From the IMG/VR virus record IMGVR_UViG_3300046000_000043, positions 1 to 36,194 of that record: DNA of 36,194 nucleotides; one strand, written 5' to 3'. Both the position numbers and the translations under genes were made by a program. Below, in pieces: positions 1-7,394 of this stretch; position 1 is the first letter of the stretch; the number at the start of each line of letters is the position of its first letter. A model generated the notes under the pieces. It was given only the letters and a program-made list of their open reading frames with translations, was not told where the DNA came from and searched no databases. The DNA comes from a virus.

Positions 1-2203
1 GTGCCATTCCTTGAAAGGTTGATGGGGGCATCATCTCAGGCGCTGGTGGCTGCGGCTGGGACACAAACTGTGCCGCCTGCTGCTGGGCCAACAATGCCTG
101 CTGACGCATTGCTTCACGATCAATATTTTGCGCAGCGTCAATTTCCGCTGTGCTGATCTGTGATTTGTACTTTAACTCAATTTCATACTTTTTGAGATAC
201 AAATCTTGAGCCATTTTGTCGCGAGTCAGATCGTCATCCATGATCATCTGCTGGCGCTTTAGCTCAAGCTCTGCCGCTTTCTTTTGGATGTCGGCCTTGA
301 TACTTTCAGCCTGCACTTGAGCCAGCACCTCTTCGGGGCTTGGCTTTTGTGGTGGCGTGGGTGGCACATAGTCGGCAGGGATATTCTGAAAAAAGCTGGT
401 TGAATCTTTAAATCCAGATAACTCTACGATTTTTCGCAGGGTATTACTAAATTGCTGTGGCGTGACCAGGGGATTCGTTGGGCCAAGTGTTTGCAGAATT
501 TGCTCTTGCTTGGACATGATCATCATCAGCGCTTGCAGTTTCTCGTTTGTGTCGCCATTGCCCAAGGCAATATTGATGTTGGCATCCATGCTGGTGTCCC
601 AGAATCTTGGATCGATCTGCACCCACTCATTGCGCATTCGCACCATTCGGGCTTTGTCCTGGTGCGTTGTGGCCAAGAACAAAATGCCTTTGAATAGCTT
701 TTTCATGCCTTCGGCCAAGATTCGGGCTGTCAGCTCAATCCGGCCTTGGCTGGCATTGATCGTTGCGTTTACAGCTGCTTTAGTGCTTGACTGCAATGCA
801 TCAGCGTTCAGACCCATGGCGGCCTTGCTCATGCCGGTGCGATCTTCTTTGATCTGGTCCATGTATTCCATCATCGGGAATGCAGCCTGACCCACAAATG
901 GAGTCGTCAAAGGCTGGACCATGCCAGGCGCTCTCATGCGAATGATCGCGCCCGTCTCGTTGTTCAAGACATCATCAATGTTGACTTGGCCTTCGACCAC
1001 CGCTGTGCGCGGGTGAATGCTCTGGGCCAGACTGTCCAATGTGTTGCGGAGTATTTCCGACTTGATTTCTTGCAAGTCGCGGGTAATGTCAAAAATCGAC
1101 ATGGCCTCAAGTGGGCTTGTGTGTGGCTCTGGATCGCAGGGAAAATCAGCAAAGGGAATGTAGCTTGCTGGCAGATTACGCACCACCTTATAGCCACCGC
1201 CCATGCAGCAGACCTTGCGCAGCTCTGCAATGCCATCGCCATCGTAGTCCACACGGGAATACGCTTCAATGTAAAGCACTCTGCGCATCATTGGATTGGC
1301 AGCGTCATTTGTGCCAAATGTCGTGGACAGTGGCTGACGCGCTAAATATTCGTCATTGCTGTCCAAGTCAGTCGTTGACATATTCTCTTCAATTTCATCC
1401 TGGTCATAACCCATGGCCAACAAATCAGCCATGGTGGCCATTTGCCGGTGGGCAATGATGGTTGAATCATCAAACGATCTGGCGCGTCTGTCCAGTAGCA
1501 GCTCTTCGGGTGGCACGGCCATGATCCTGATCCGGCCATCCTTTGTGATGCGCTTGATCTGCACATCATGGACCATGGCTGGGGGCGCCATAACTGGCTG
1601 GCCAGTCATTGGGTCCACAGTGCTGATCTGCAATTCGTCAATGCTTGGGTCAGGGTAAGACACCACAATCTTGACTTCAGCACCAGGCTCTTGCATAAGC
1701 ATTTCTAGGGTCTGGTCATCAAGGCCGGTGTACTCTTCAATCCGGACCTTCTCTTCGTCTTCCCACCAGAATTTGGCAATGCCACATTTCCTGACCAGTG
1801 CATCTTTGAAAATGGCATAACTGGTCAGAAACCCGTTATTGTCATTCTGGAAAACATAGTTGGCATAGTCGGTCGCCTGCTGGGCCATCTTCACATCTTC
1901 TGGGCCACGGGGTGCAAACTCGACCACATTCTCAGAACTAAAGAAAACGCGCATCAGGCTTGGCAGCATGGCCGAGACAGTGTCTCGCACCTCCATGGCC
2001 ACCACCTTGCTGTTGCCTTCGACCTCATTGCCAAATAAATCACCGCGATAGTATTCAGTCCCTTTGGCGCGTGTGGGTGACAGATCACTGTCAACATAGC
2101 TCACCGCATCGGTCAGGTCTTGCGTGACAATGGCTTGCAGCTCTGCATCATCCATTGGCTCTTTGGCTGCAATGTCGGTGGATAAGTTTTCAATATCGTT
2201 CAT
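1..2203 (-). CDS. Portal protein (P22-like podovirus portal), 3' end cut by the window
   Basis: The frame is open from an ATG at 2203 to base 1 and continues outside the window; about 734 residues are visible. The portal is the dodecameric ring at one capsid vertex through which DNA is packaged and ejected. Composition and layout fit the large P22-type portals of podoviruses: an acidic N-terminus with an RAKGTEYYRGDLFG segment, an aspartate-rich middle containing DYDGDGIAELRKV, a PFADFPCDPEPHTSPLEAMS stretch, and a C-terminal helical coil (about 640-690) rich in Glu, Lys and Gln that ends in a Gln/Pro/Met-rich tail. The start overlaps the stop of the upstream methyltransferase gene by four bases (ATGA), indicating translational coupling. 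Most of the expected family length is present, so the missing part is probably short. Confidence is high from length, content and position downstream of TerL. Confidence 0.9.
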   Translation of the reverse strand, partial: MNDIENLSTDIAAKEPMDDAELQAIVTQDLTDAVSYVDSDLSPTRAKGTEYYRGDLFGNEVEGNSKVVAMEVRDTVSAMLPSLMRVFFSSENVVEFAPRGPEDVKMAQQATDYANYVFQNDNNGFLTSYAIFKDALVRKCGIAKFWWEDEEKVRIEEYTGLDDQTLEMLMQEPGAEVKIVVSYPDPSIDELQISTVDPMTGQPVMAPPAMVHDVQIKRITKDGRIRIMAVPPEELLLDRRARSFDDSTIIAHRQMATMADLLAMGYDQDEIEENMSTTDLDSNDEYLARQPLSTTFGTNDAANPMMRRVLYIEAYSRVDYDGDGIAELRKVCCMGGGYKVVRNLPASYIPFADFPCDPEPHTSPLEAMSIFDITRDLQEIKSEILRNTLDSLAQSIHPRTAVVEGQVNIDDVLNNETGAIIRMRAPGMVQPLTTPFVGQAAFPMMEYMDQIKEDRTGMSKAAMGLNADALQSSTKAAVNATINASQGRIELTARILAEGMKKLFKGILFLATTHQDKARMVRMRNEWVQIDPRFWDTSMDANINIALGNGDTNEKLQALMMIMSKQEQILQTLGPTNPLVTPQQFSNTLRKIVELSGFKDSTSFFQNIPADYVPPTPPQKPSPEEVLAQVQAESIKADIQKKAAELELKRQQMIMDDDLTRDKMAQDLYLKKYEIELKYKSQISTAEIDAAQNIDREAMRQQALLAQQQAAQFVSQPQPPAPEMMPPSTFQGMA

Positions 2204-2715
2204 TTCAATCCCCAAAAATATAGGTCTTTTGCACTAAGGCACTGGCCAAATTTGTATTGTTTGAAGAGAGGCTTGAAGTCATTGAAATCTTCCTCCCTCA
2301 AATTTTGGTAGTAATCGTTTGTAAATGGCGCGTCTACCGGTGATGCCCGACTCGTGCCATGCTCTGGTCTGCCTATTGTGGCACAGGAGAAAATCACCAG
2401 ACCACCATCCCGCGCCAAGTCAATCATCTTTTGAAACGTCTTTTCCCAGTGCTTGTCATGCTCAAAGCACTCACATGAGATCACCACATCAAACATCCCG
2501 TCTGGGTATGGCAGCTCATGGCCGGTGTAGACAATGTCCACCCCTGGGCCTTCGCCCAAGTCACAGCCAATGTATTTGTCTGGATTCTCAAAAAACTGCC
2601 TGACGCTGCCGTTGATGTTCAAAGAGCCAACTTCCAAGACCTTGGTCTGGCTGAAGTATTCTGGGAATTGGTCTTTGACACTGGCCACAAAACTAAGTTG
2701 CTGCTGGTGACTCAT
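2200..2715 (-). CDS. Class I SAM-dependent methyltransferase
   Basis: 171 residues. A Rossmann-type methyltransferase core is visible: motif I as VLEVGSLNINGSV (about 26-38), an acidic residue after beta-2 in YIGCDLGEGPG (about 48-58), and the post-motif segment FDVVISCECFEHDKHW (about 74-89), typical of Methyltransf_11-like enzymes. The substrate cannot be read from sequence. Its neighbours are two glycosyltransferases upstream and the portal downstream, so a role in modifying a sugar, a nucleoside or a surface molecule is plausible but inferred. The first glycine of motif I is followed by Ser-Leu-Asn rather than the usual Gly-x-Gly, a common variant in small phage methyltransferases. It lies 32 bases after the glycosyltransferase stop and overlaps the portal start. 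Confidence 0.75.
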   Translation of the reverse strand: MSHQQQLSFVASVKDQFPEYFSQTKVLEVGSLNINGSVRQFFENPDKYIGCDLGEGPGVDIVYTGHELPYPDGMFDVVISCECFEHDKHWEKTFQKMIDLARDGGLVIFSCATIGRPEHGTSRASPVDAPFTNDYYQNLREEDFNDFKPLFKQYKFGQCLSAKDLYFWGLK

Positions 2716-2747
2716 GCAAAAATCCTTATATATGGCTCAAATCAATT

Positions 2748-3356
2748 TTAATTGTGAACAAACAAAATATGCGGTAGTTTTACCACCAAAATATTTTGAT
2801 CATCTAGCAAGATATCTTCAAAATAGCTTGCATCTCCAGCATAGCCTTTGTCTCGAAATCCAACTTTTTTAGCTCTGTCTGTCTTCACAATTGCTGCACT
2901 TATATCAATTGAATTGCGCCTATAACTTGTTTCAAAGTAAGAATAAGGCGGCAAATCTCTACCGCCAGGCCGGTTGTGGGAATGCACCATGTCAAACAAA
3001 ATGACATCAGGCTGCCCAGTGGCCACGTTCAAAATCTCTACCGCCCTGGGGATAAAGTAATTATCCGCATTGGTCAGCAGCAAATAATCGCCCGTGGCCT
3101 GCTCAATCCCAATCTGCCTCAAAGAATGCCCGTAGTCGTTGAATCTAGACTCTGTGCAAAAATACTTGATTTTCTCTGGCATCTGCTTGGCCAGTGGCCG
3201 CATTGCCTGCTCAAACTCGGTGCTTGGCCCATCGTGAATGACTGTAAGTCGCCAGTTGTCTGCGCTCTGATTTATCCAAGACTGGACAAACACCCGCATT
3301 TCATTGGTGCGCTCATAGGCCACCGCGAATACATCAATCAAACCATGCCTTCGCAT
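2748..3356 (-). CDS. Family 2-like glycosyltransferase (GT-A fold)
   Basis: 202 residues from the chosen ATG at 3356. The open frame extends 39 codons further upstream, but that part lies inside the preceding gene and has no family features. The N-terminus IDVFAVAYERTNEMRVFVQS is the first strand and helix of a GT2 enzyme, followed by LTVIHDGPS (about 36-44). The donor-binding region reads GDYLLLTNADNYFIPRAV, with NAD-N in place of a canonical DxD. A possible acidic catalytic segment is FEDILLDDQN near the C-terminus. It probably transfers a sugar from a nucleotide donor; acceptor unknown. It overlaps the upstream glycosyltransferase by 23 bases, so the two are coupled and may act in sequence. 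Confidence 0.72.
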   Translation of the reverse strand: MRRHGLIDVFAVAYERTNEMRVFVQSWINQSADNWRLTVIHDGPSTEFEQAMRPLAKQMPEKIKYFCTESRFNDYGHSLRQIGIEQATGDYLLLTNADNYFIPRAVEILNVATGQPDVILFDMVHSHNRPGGRDLPPYSYFETSYRRNSIDISAAIVKTDRAKKVGFRDKGYAGDASYFEDILLDDQNILVVKLPHILFVHN

Positions 3357-4026
3357 ATTCTGGTCGATTCTCTTTGAGCCATGGCATTGCATCTTCATGT
3401 AGTTTTTGGAATTCCATGCCAATGGTATTGCTGCCAATGTGGTGGACATAACTGGCTGACACAAAATGTGCATAGCCTTTTTTTATCAAATCCATACAAT
3501 GCACATCATCTGAGTACCAATTCAGAGGGGGAAACTTTTCCTCCGAAAAAGCATCACTTGATATCCATGCAAATATTGGGCTGACCACTTGGCTCATTCT
3601 GATGTAGTTTTCAGACGGGAATTTATAGCCACTGAGCTTCTCACCCTCTTTGCTAATTCGCACATTCTGGATAGGCCGTGCCGCATCGCACCTTGCCGCC
3701 ACCCAGCCAGGCTTGACACTGTTCATGCTTTTTACGATCTGCACATCCTCCATCAGCACCTTCACGCTGGTAGGTGTCAGCACTACATCGTCATTGGCCA
3801 CAATGCAAGATGACCAGTCTTTCATGGCCGCTTCGATCACCTCGTTATAGTCTTCGCCAAAGCTCCTTGGCTGGCCAAAGATTTTGTAATCGGCATCAAA
3901 ATGCTCAATGACAGACTCAGGTCCGCGCAGATAGACCGGACACTCTGGCGCGTATTGCCTGATTGACTCTAGCAATACGGCCAGACCATGGCCCTTGACA
4001 GTGGCAATGACAATCGGACAAATCAT
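3334..4026 (-). CDS. Glycosyltransferase-like protein (GT-A fold)
   Basis: 230 residues. The protein starts MICPIVIATVKGHGLAVLLE, the first beta strand and helix of a GT-A glycosyltransferase. It has a metal/donor-binding region CIVANDDVVLTP (about 74-85) and a later segment NWYSDDVHCMDLIKKGY (about 169-185) that resembles the acidic acceptor-side motif, followed by a conserved-looking VHHIGSNT. These are the expected pieces of a nucleotide-sugar-dependent transferase, although the family cannot be fixed. The gene overlaps the upstream small basic protein by four bases and the next glycosyltransferase by 23 bases. It stands among the genes between TerL and portal, where phages often keep accessory modification genes. 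Confidence 0.68.
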   Translation of the reverse strand: MICPIVIATVKGHGLAVLLESIRQYAPECPVYLRGPESVIEHFDADYKIFGQPRSFGEDYNEVIEAAMKDWSSCIVANDDVVLTPTSVKVLMEDVQIVKSMNSVKPGWVAARCDAARPIQNVRISKEGEKLSGYKFPSENYIRMSQVVSPIFAWISSDAFSEEKFPPLNWYSDDVHCMDLIKKGYAHFVSASYVHHIGSNTIGMEFQKLHEDAMPWLKENRPEYAKAWFD

Positions 4027-4319
4027 TTCTTTGCCTTATTTCTTGCAGATATTGCAGCCGCCTTGGCCTTGGCATCGGCCTTGGAGCTTGCACCCCATGC
4101 CTTCAATGACAGCAGCAGCCTGGTCGGCTCACCAGCCTTCATCTCAGGCCCAGGCATATTGCCCATCCGCGCCAAGAATGATGCGCGCCTTGGATTGTCG
4201 CCAGACTTGACTGGCGCTTTCAAGTTCATGCCCTCGGCCTTCGCACTGGCACGACCCTTGGCATTTAAGCCGCCAGTCGGGCTTTTGCCCTCTTTGCGCT
4301 GCCAGGCTGGGGTCTTCAT
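4023..4319 (-). CDS. Small basic phage protein (DUF6321-like)
   Basis: 98 residues, strongly basic, with lysine and alanine clusters at the C-terminus. The N-terminus KTPAWQRKEGKSPTGGLNAK and the following GRAS, LKAPV and SFLARM motifs match my recollection of the DUF6321 family, a phage protein of unknown function usually found near terminase and portal genes. The charge suggests nucleic-acid or capsid association, which is inference only. It is joined to its neighbours by ATGA overlaps at both ends, so it belongs to the packaging-region operon. The family name is recalled, not searched. Confidence 0.6.
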   Translation of the reverse strand: MKTPAWQRKEGKSPTGGLNAKGRASAKAEGMNLKAPVKSGDNPRRASFLARMGNMPGPEMKAGEPTRLLLSLKAWGASSKADAKAKAAAISARNKAKK

Positions 4320-4468
4320 TTCTTTGGCTTCTTTGCAGTCTTGGCCGCAGCTTTGAAGTCAGCAGCTGATGGCGCGCCTTTAGCACCAGGCTTGCGCATC
4401 TTTTCACCAGAGCCGGACTTGATACGCTCTCTCTTGGCTGCAATGTTGGAATACAAACCTTGTTTCAT
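4316..4468 (-). CDS. 50-residue basic phage protein
   Basis: A short gene of 50 residues starting MKQGLYSNIAAKRERIKSGS, followed by GEKMRKPGAKGAPSAADFK and a Lys/Ala-rich end. I recall close relatives of this 'GLY-N-I-AKR-RI--GSGEKMRKPG-KGAP' pattern as tiny proteins in many podoviruses; their function is unknown. Both ends use four-base ATGA overlaps, with the Cys-rich gene upstream and the DUF6321-like gene downstream, which strongly supports translation. The basic, glycine-rich composition suggests RNA, DNA or capsid binding, but nothing more can be said. Confidence 0.7.
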   Translation of the reverse strand: MKQGLYSNIAAKRERIKSGSGEKMRKPGAKGAPSAADFKAAAKTAKKPKK

Positions 4469-4944
4469 TCCTCTTCTCCCTCTTCATAGTCTTCAGATTC
4501 TTCGCCCTCTTGCTCACCCGTGTTCGGACCACCGACCACCCATGCATCGCACGTTCTGCTTGCCGCGCACTTGAAATCAAAGATTTCGCAGTAACCCAGA
4601 TCGGCCAACTTGATCGTTCCCCATGGGTCTGCTTCCATGCCAATGCCTTGGGCAATGCATTCTTTGATGTTGTCAGACACATTGAATGCCGCGCAGTTAC
4701 CGCATAGGCTTTTCTTTGAGTCTTCAATGCTCACATCCCACTGGTCCGACTTCTTACGCCAAAAAGCCTCATTAGGCAGCTTGGGATTCTCAGGACCATA
4801 GGCCGCGCTGGTAATTGCCTTGGCGCGGTTTTTCAGATTGAGGGTAATAAGTTGCGTCGGCATGGGGCAGCTCTCGCCTGCGCCCATGTCTTCGCCCTCT
4901 TCTTTGTCCATGACCTGGCTCATGGTGCGCTGCATAGTAGCCAT
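4465..4944 (-). CDS. Cys-rich, putative iron-sulfur or zinc protein
   Basis: 159 residues. A central domain carries six cysteines: CGNC (81, 84), C96, GYC (119), C126 and C132, in the pattern CxxC-x11-C-x22-C-x6-C-x5-C with aromatic residues around them (GYCEIFDFKCAASRTCDAW). The spacing and the 'GYC-F' and 'C-AW' turns recall high-potential iron-sulfur proteins, and I recall phage proteins annotated in this way. Zinc binding is the main alternative. The N-terminus (about 14-26) and the C-terminal 20 residues are very acidic. No signal peptide is visible, so it should be cytoplasmic or packaged. It starts one base inside the stop of the upstream gene (TAATG). Confidence 0.65.
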   Translation of the reverse strand: MATMQRTMSQVMDKEEGEDMGAGESCPMPTQLITLNLKNRAKAITSAAYGPENPKLPNEAFWRKKSDQWDVSIEDSKKSLCGNCAAFNVSDNIKECIAQGIGMEADPWGTIKLADLGYCEIFDFKCAASRTCDAWVVGGPNTGEQEGEESEDYEEGEEE

Positions 4945-5132
4945 TATTTTTTCGCCTTGTTCTTTGCTGTGCGCTGACCGCGCATAGGCATCTTTGCTTC
5001 AGACATTGCAATGGCAATGGCTTGTTTAGGATTCTTAACAATTTTGCCAGTGCCACCACTGTGGAGCTTGCCAGCTTTGTACTCACCCATTACCTTGCCA
5101 ACCTTCTTTTGCGCTTTACTCATTGCCTTCAT
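4944..5132 (-). CDS. Small basic phage protein (DUF6496-like)
   Basis: 62 residues from the ATG at 5132. A longer frame to 5207 exists, but the extra 25 codons run into the end of TerL and are not similar in character; a purine-rich GGGGGAAA precedes the chosen ATG. The core KVGKVMGEYKAGKLHSGGTG followed by KQAIAIAMSEA matches the short DUF6496-type proteins common in phage and bacterial genomes, as I recall them. The protein is very lysine-rich at its end and likely binds nucleic acid, though its function is unknown. It sits between TerL and the Cys-rich gene in the packaging operon. Confidence 0.65.
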   Translation of the reverse strand: MKAMSKAQKKVGKVMGEYKAGKLHSGGTGKIVKNPKQAIAIAMSEAKMPMRGQRTAKNKAKK

Positions 5133-5164
5133 AGGTTTCCCCCATTGGTTTGTCAATACCCGAA

Positions 5165-6571
5165 TTATGCAACCCGCACAAGGTTTCTGCGCAGGGGCTG
5201 AGACCACTTTCCTGATCCACTTGACCCGTACATCCCTGCAATCGCATCAGACGCAAATGTCAGGACAAAGGCATCGGCCTTGTCAGGGCTTGGCAATCCT
5301 CTGCGCTTGATCTCGTCTTTACCCTCGATGGCGATCTTGCCGTTTGAAGTGAATGAGTACCGCACTGTGGCCAGTTCAGCGATCAAGACCTCATCCTTTG
5401 GCATCTTGCAGTCCCGCGCCTCAAGCCACGCCCGTGCTTTGTACCAAAGTTCAGCTTTGAGATTCCTGTAAGTCCCACCCATCGCTGGGCTTTCTGAGAC
5501 ATTGATCCCTCTGGCCGGCAGGCCCAGCTCTCGCAGCCGGTCCACCACCCCAGCCCCAAGGCCAATGCTATCCACCAGTATTTCCTTTGGCTGCTGGCTG
5601 GGTGGCAGCGCCTGATACTCAGCCACCACCGCACCAGTCAATTGCATCAGGTCCAGATTTTTCCATGTCCTGATCGCCTCAGTCACCGCATTGCCCTGGC
5701 GCTTGCACAGAGCTGACCTGTCACTACCAAACCGCGCCACATCCAAGCCCCAGATCATGGGCGCATAGTCACTTGGCGCGACATCCCGATTCAAAGCGCT
5801 TTCCAGCAAATCCATGGCAATGACAGTGTCATCATCCCCCTTGGGGAATTCACCAATCACCCTGATCCGGTAGACGTTGCTTTCCTCGCCATAGCGCATG
5901 GCCATTTCTTTGACGTACTCATCACTCACCCTGGGCGAGTCGGTGCAGGCCACTTGGAATGTGGTCCACTCATCGGCCAGGCGCGTGTGGGTGTCGTAGA
6001 AAAACCCACTGGACCTGACCGGATTGCCCAGTAACAATGTCACCGCGTTATGCCCCGACATACTTCCAGCCGCGGCCTCGAACACTTGCTCTGGCACACC
6101 ACTAGCCTCATCGGCCACCAGCATTACATTCTCTGAGTGAATCCCCTGCAAAGCCTCCGGCTGCTCGGCCCTCGATGTCCTGGCCGAAATAAACATCTCA
6201 GTCGGTGCAGCATTAAATTCAATCCTCTCTTGCTTGACAGTGAGTAACTGCTGCAAAGGCAAAGGCATCGCATTGATCCACCTCTTCAGCTCGGCAAACA
6301 TCGCGTCATAAAGCTGAGAGCTTGTCGGTGCAGTCACCACCACCTTGACTGGAGACCGCGTCATAAAGTACCAGAGCATGGCCCAGCTGCTTGCCGTACT
6401 CTTGCCCACCCCGTGGCCAGACCGGACAGATATCTTTCGATCACCCCGTGCAATAGCCTTCAAAAATTCAATCTGCCATGGATCAGGGTCAACCCCCAAA
6501 ACCTCCTGCACAAACAAGACGGGGTCAGGCTGATATCGGTCCACCCACTGGGCAAAGACATTTTCTTTCAC
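5165..6571 (-). CDS. terL: Terminase large subunit (packaging ATPase and nuclease)
   Basis: 468 residues. This motor pumps DNA into the prohead through the portal and cuts the concatemer. The ATPase half has Walker A GHGVGKST (52-59), Walker B VMLVADEA (149-156; catalytic Asp154-Glu155) and a coupling-region LLLGNPV (180-186). The RNase H-like nuclease half has its acidic residues in GLDVAR (Asp277), ILVDSIGLG (Asp334) and PDKADAF (Asp430/Asp433). The length is normal for the family. The start is GTG at 6571, preceded by a strong GAGGGG ribosome-binding site, and overlaps the upstream 65-codon gene by four bases. The small subunit gene is not adjacent but lies about 820 bases upstream across an origin-like region. 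Confidence 0.96.
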   Translation of the reverse strand: MKENVFAQWVDRYQPDPVLFVQEVLGVDPDPWQIEFLKAIARGDRKISVRSGHGVGKSTASSWAMLWYFMTRSPVKVVVTAPTSSQLYDAMFAELKRWINAMPLPLQQLLTVKQERIEFNAAPTEMFISARTSRAEQPEALQGIHSENVMLVADEASGVPEQVFEAAAGSMSGHNAVTLLLGNPVRSSGFFYDTHTRLADEWTTFQVACTDSPRVSDEYVKEMAMRYGEESNVYRIRVIGEFPKGDDDTVIAMDLLESALNRDVAPSDYAPMIWGLDVARFGSDRSALCKRQGNAVTEAIRTWKNLDLMQLTGAVVAEYQALPPSQQPKEILVDSIGLGAGVVDRLRELGLPARGINVSESPAMGGTYRNLKAELWYKARAWLEARDCKMPKDEVLIAELATVRYSFTSNGKIAIEGKDEIKRRGLPSPDKADAFVLTFASDAIAGMYGSSGSGKWSQPLRRNLVRVA

Positions 6572-6765
6572 AAACCCCTCACTTGCTTTAAGTTCCGACC
6601 CGTGATCCTATCGGTCCAGCATGATGCACACAACCACCTGGTCGCACTCATCTCAACCCCACCCTCTGGCGGCTTTTTCATGGCGCACTTATTACAAATC
6701 TGTAATTTGTGGCCATGCACGTTTCCATTCAATCTGACTGGGTTATTTACAAAATTACTTTTCAC
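6568..6765 (-). CDS. 65-residue putative zinc-ribbon protein
   Basis: A short frame starting at GTG (6765), overlapping its neighbours by four bases on each side. It contains two CxxC knuckles, CNKC (24-27) and CASC (46-49), separated by 18 residues with a basic and glycine-rich linker, the layout of a small zinc ribbon. Such proteins usually bind nucleic acid or a protein partner. I do not recognise a named family. The overlaps on both sides argue that it is translated, although the ribosome-binding site is weak (GAAG about 14 bases upstream). Confidence 0.5.
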   Translation of the reverse strand: MKSNFVNNPVRLNGNVHGHKLQICNKCAMKKPPEGGVEMSATRWLCASCWTDRITGRNLKQVRGL

Positions 6766-6923
6766 TGGATTTTCTGCACTTCATTATTTTTATGGATTAA
6801 CCATTTATCACCCAATATTCTTAATGCCTTGACATATTGCAATTGATTATGTCTGTTTGTACTACGCGGCACATAATCCACATTGAATAACTGGCGTACC
6901 TTAATAAGCATTTGTGTATTCAT
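6762..6923 (-). CDS. 53-residue hypothetical phage protein
   Basis: Starts MNTQMLIKVRQLFNVDYV from the ATG at 6923, which overlaps the preceding stop as ATGA; a GTGGGA sequence sits about eight bases upstream. The reading frame is open further upstream to 6956, but the overlap start is preferred. The protein is basic, with a likely helix and a RHNQLQYVKALRILGDKW stretch. No family is recognised. It belongs to the chain of small genes between the origin-like region and TerL. Confidence 0.5.
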   Translation of the reverse strand: MNTQMLIKVRQLFNVDYVPRSTNRHNQLQYVKALRILGDKWLIHKNNEVQKIQ

Positions 6924-7084
6924 ATTATTCCCACTATATCGTTGACATTGACCCATGCGTGTAAAACAGTTGTGCCATCTGGACTCATTAAGGTGCAGAA
7001 GACCTTCCCGTCTTTTTCCTCATCAGTGTCGATCACGATCCACTCCTGACCTTTGAGGATCACTGTCGCTAGCTTAGATTTCAT
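6920..7084 (-). CDS. 54-residue hypothetical phage protein
   Basis: From the ATG at 7084, which has a good GGAG ribosome-binding site seven bases upstream. The longer frame to 7123 lacks one. The sequence has alternating hydrophobic residues (LATVILKGQEWIVIDTDEE, then GKVFCTLMSPDG), suggesting a small beta-barrel or SH3-like fold of the kind that wraps text such as 'plasmid stabilisation' or 'host takeover' proteins; function unknown. It is the first gene downstream of the non-coding origin-like region on this strand and probably the first of the short operon leading to TerL. Confidence 0.55.
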   Translation of the reverse strand: MKSKLATVILKGQEWIVIDTDEEKDGKVFCTLMSPDGTTVLHAWVNVNDIVGII

Positions 7085-7394
7085 TCGTTTACTCCGTTGT
7101 TTATGGAGTTGACATTTTTGCACAATTTGACTTGTTTGTTAAATTATTTTTTATTTTTTTAAATTTTTTTTTTGTAGGTGTTTAGTGCCGCCACAGTCGC
7201 CCCCGCCAAAGCGGCCATGGGGGGGGTCACGGCCACCGACCGCCAGCTAGCCACCACCGACTTGTCCCCAGATTTTGGCCAACTTTATCCACAGATTCCT
7301 GTGCATAACTGGTCATGTAATACTTTGATGCACTTAATTCTGTGGATAACGACTTATCCACTTAACATAATGGTCGTTGTATAAAGTGACTGAA
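7085..7394. other. Non-coding region, candidate replication origin
   Basis: About 310 bases without a credible gene lie between TerS (ending at 7395) and the 54-residue gene. Three parts can be seen. A pure A/T stretch of 35 bases (7139-7173) resembles a DNA-unwinding element. A GC-rich block (about 7186-7265) contains a G8 run at 7216-7223 and repeated ACCGAC words. A stretch holds four DnaA-box-like nonamers (7285-7362). The A/T tract beside clustered DnaA boxes is the layout of a bacterial-type origin. It could also include the promoter of the small-gene/TerL operon, but no convincing -10/-35 pair was found. Confidence 0.55.
7285..7362. promoter_or_regulatory. Cluster of four DnaA-box-like sites
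   Basis: Nonamers matching TTATNCACA: TTATCCACA at 7285-7293 (plus), TTATGCACA at 7300-7308 (minus), TTATCCACA at 7341-7349 (minus), and TTATCCACT with one mismatch at 7354-7362 (plus). The first pair and the last pair each face inward towards each other with short gaps (6 and 4 bases). This arrangement would allow host DnaA to bind and open the neighbouring A/T tract. Sites were found by reading; occupancy is inferred. Confidence 0.6.

Noticed and set aside
986-1458. Plus-strand frames opposite the portal
   Set aside because: They lack ribosome-binding sites, run antisense to the clear portal frame and have no family features.
4144-4443. 99-codon minus-strand frame over two small basic genes
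   Set aside because: It is in a third frame relative to two genes linked by ATGA overlaps and has no conserved pattern.
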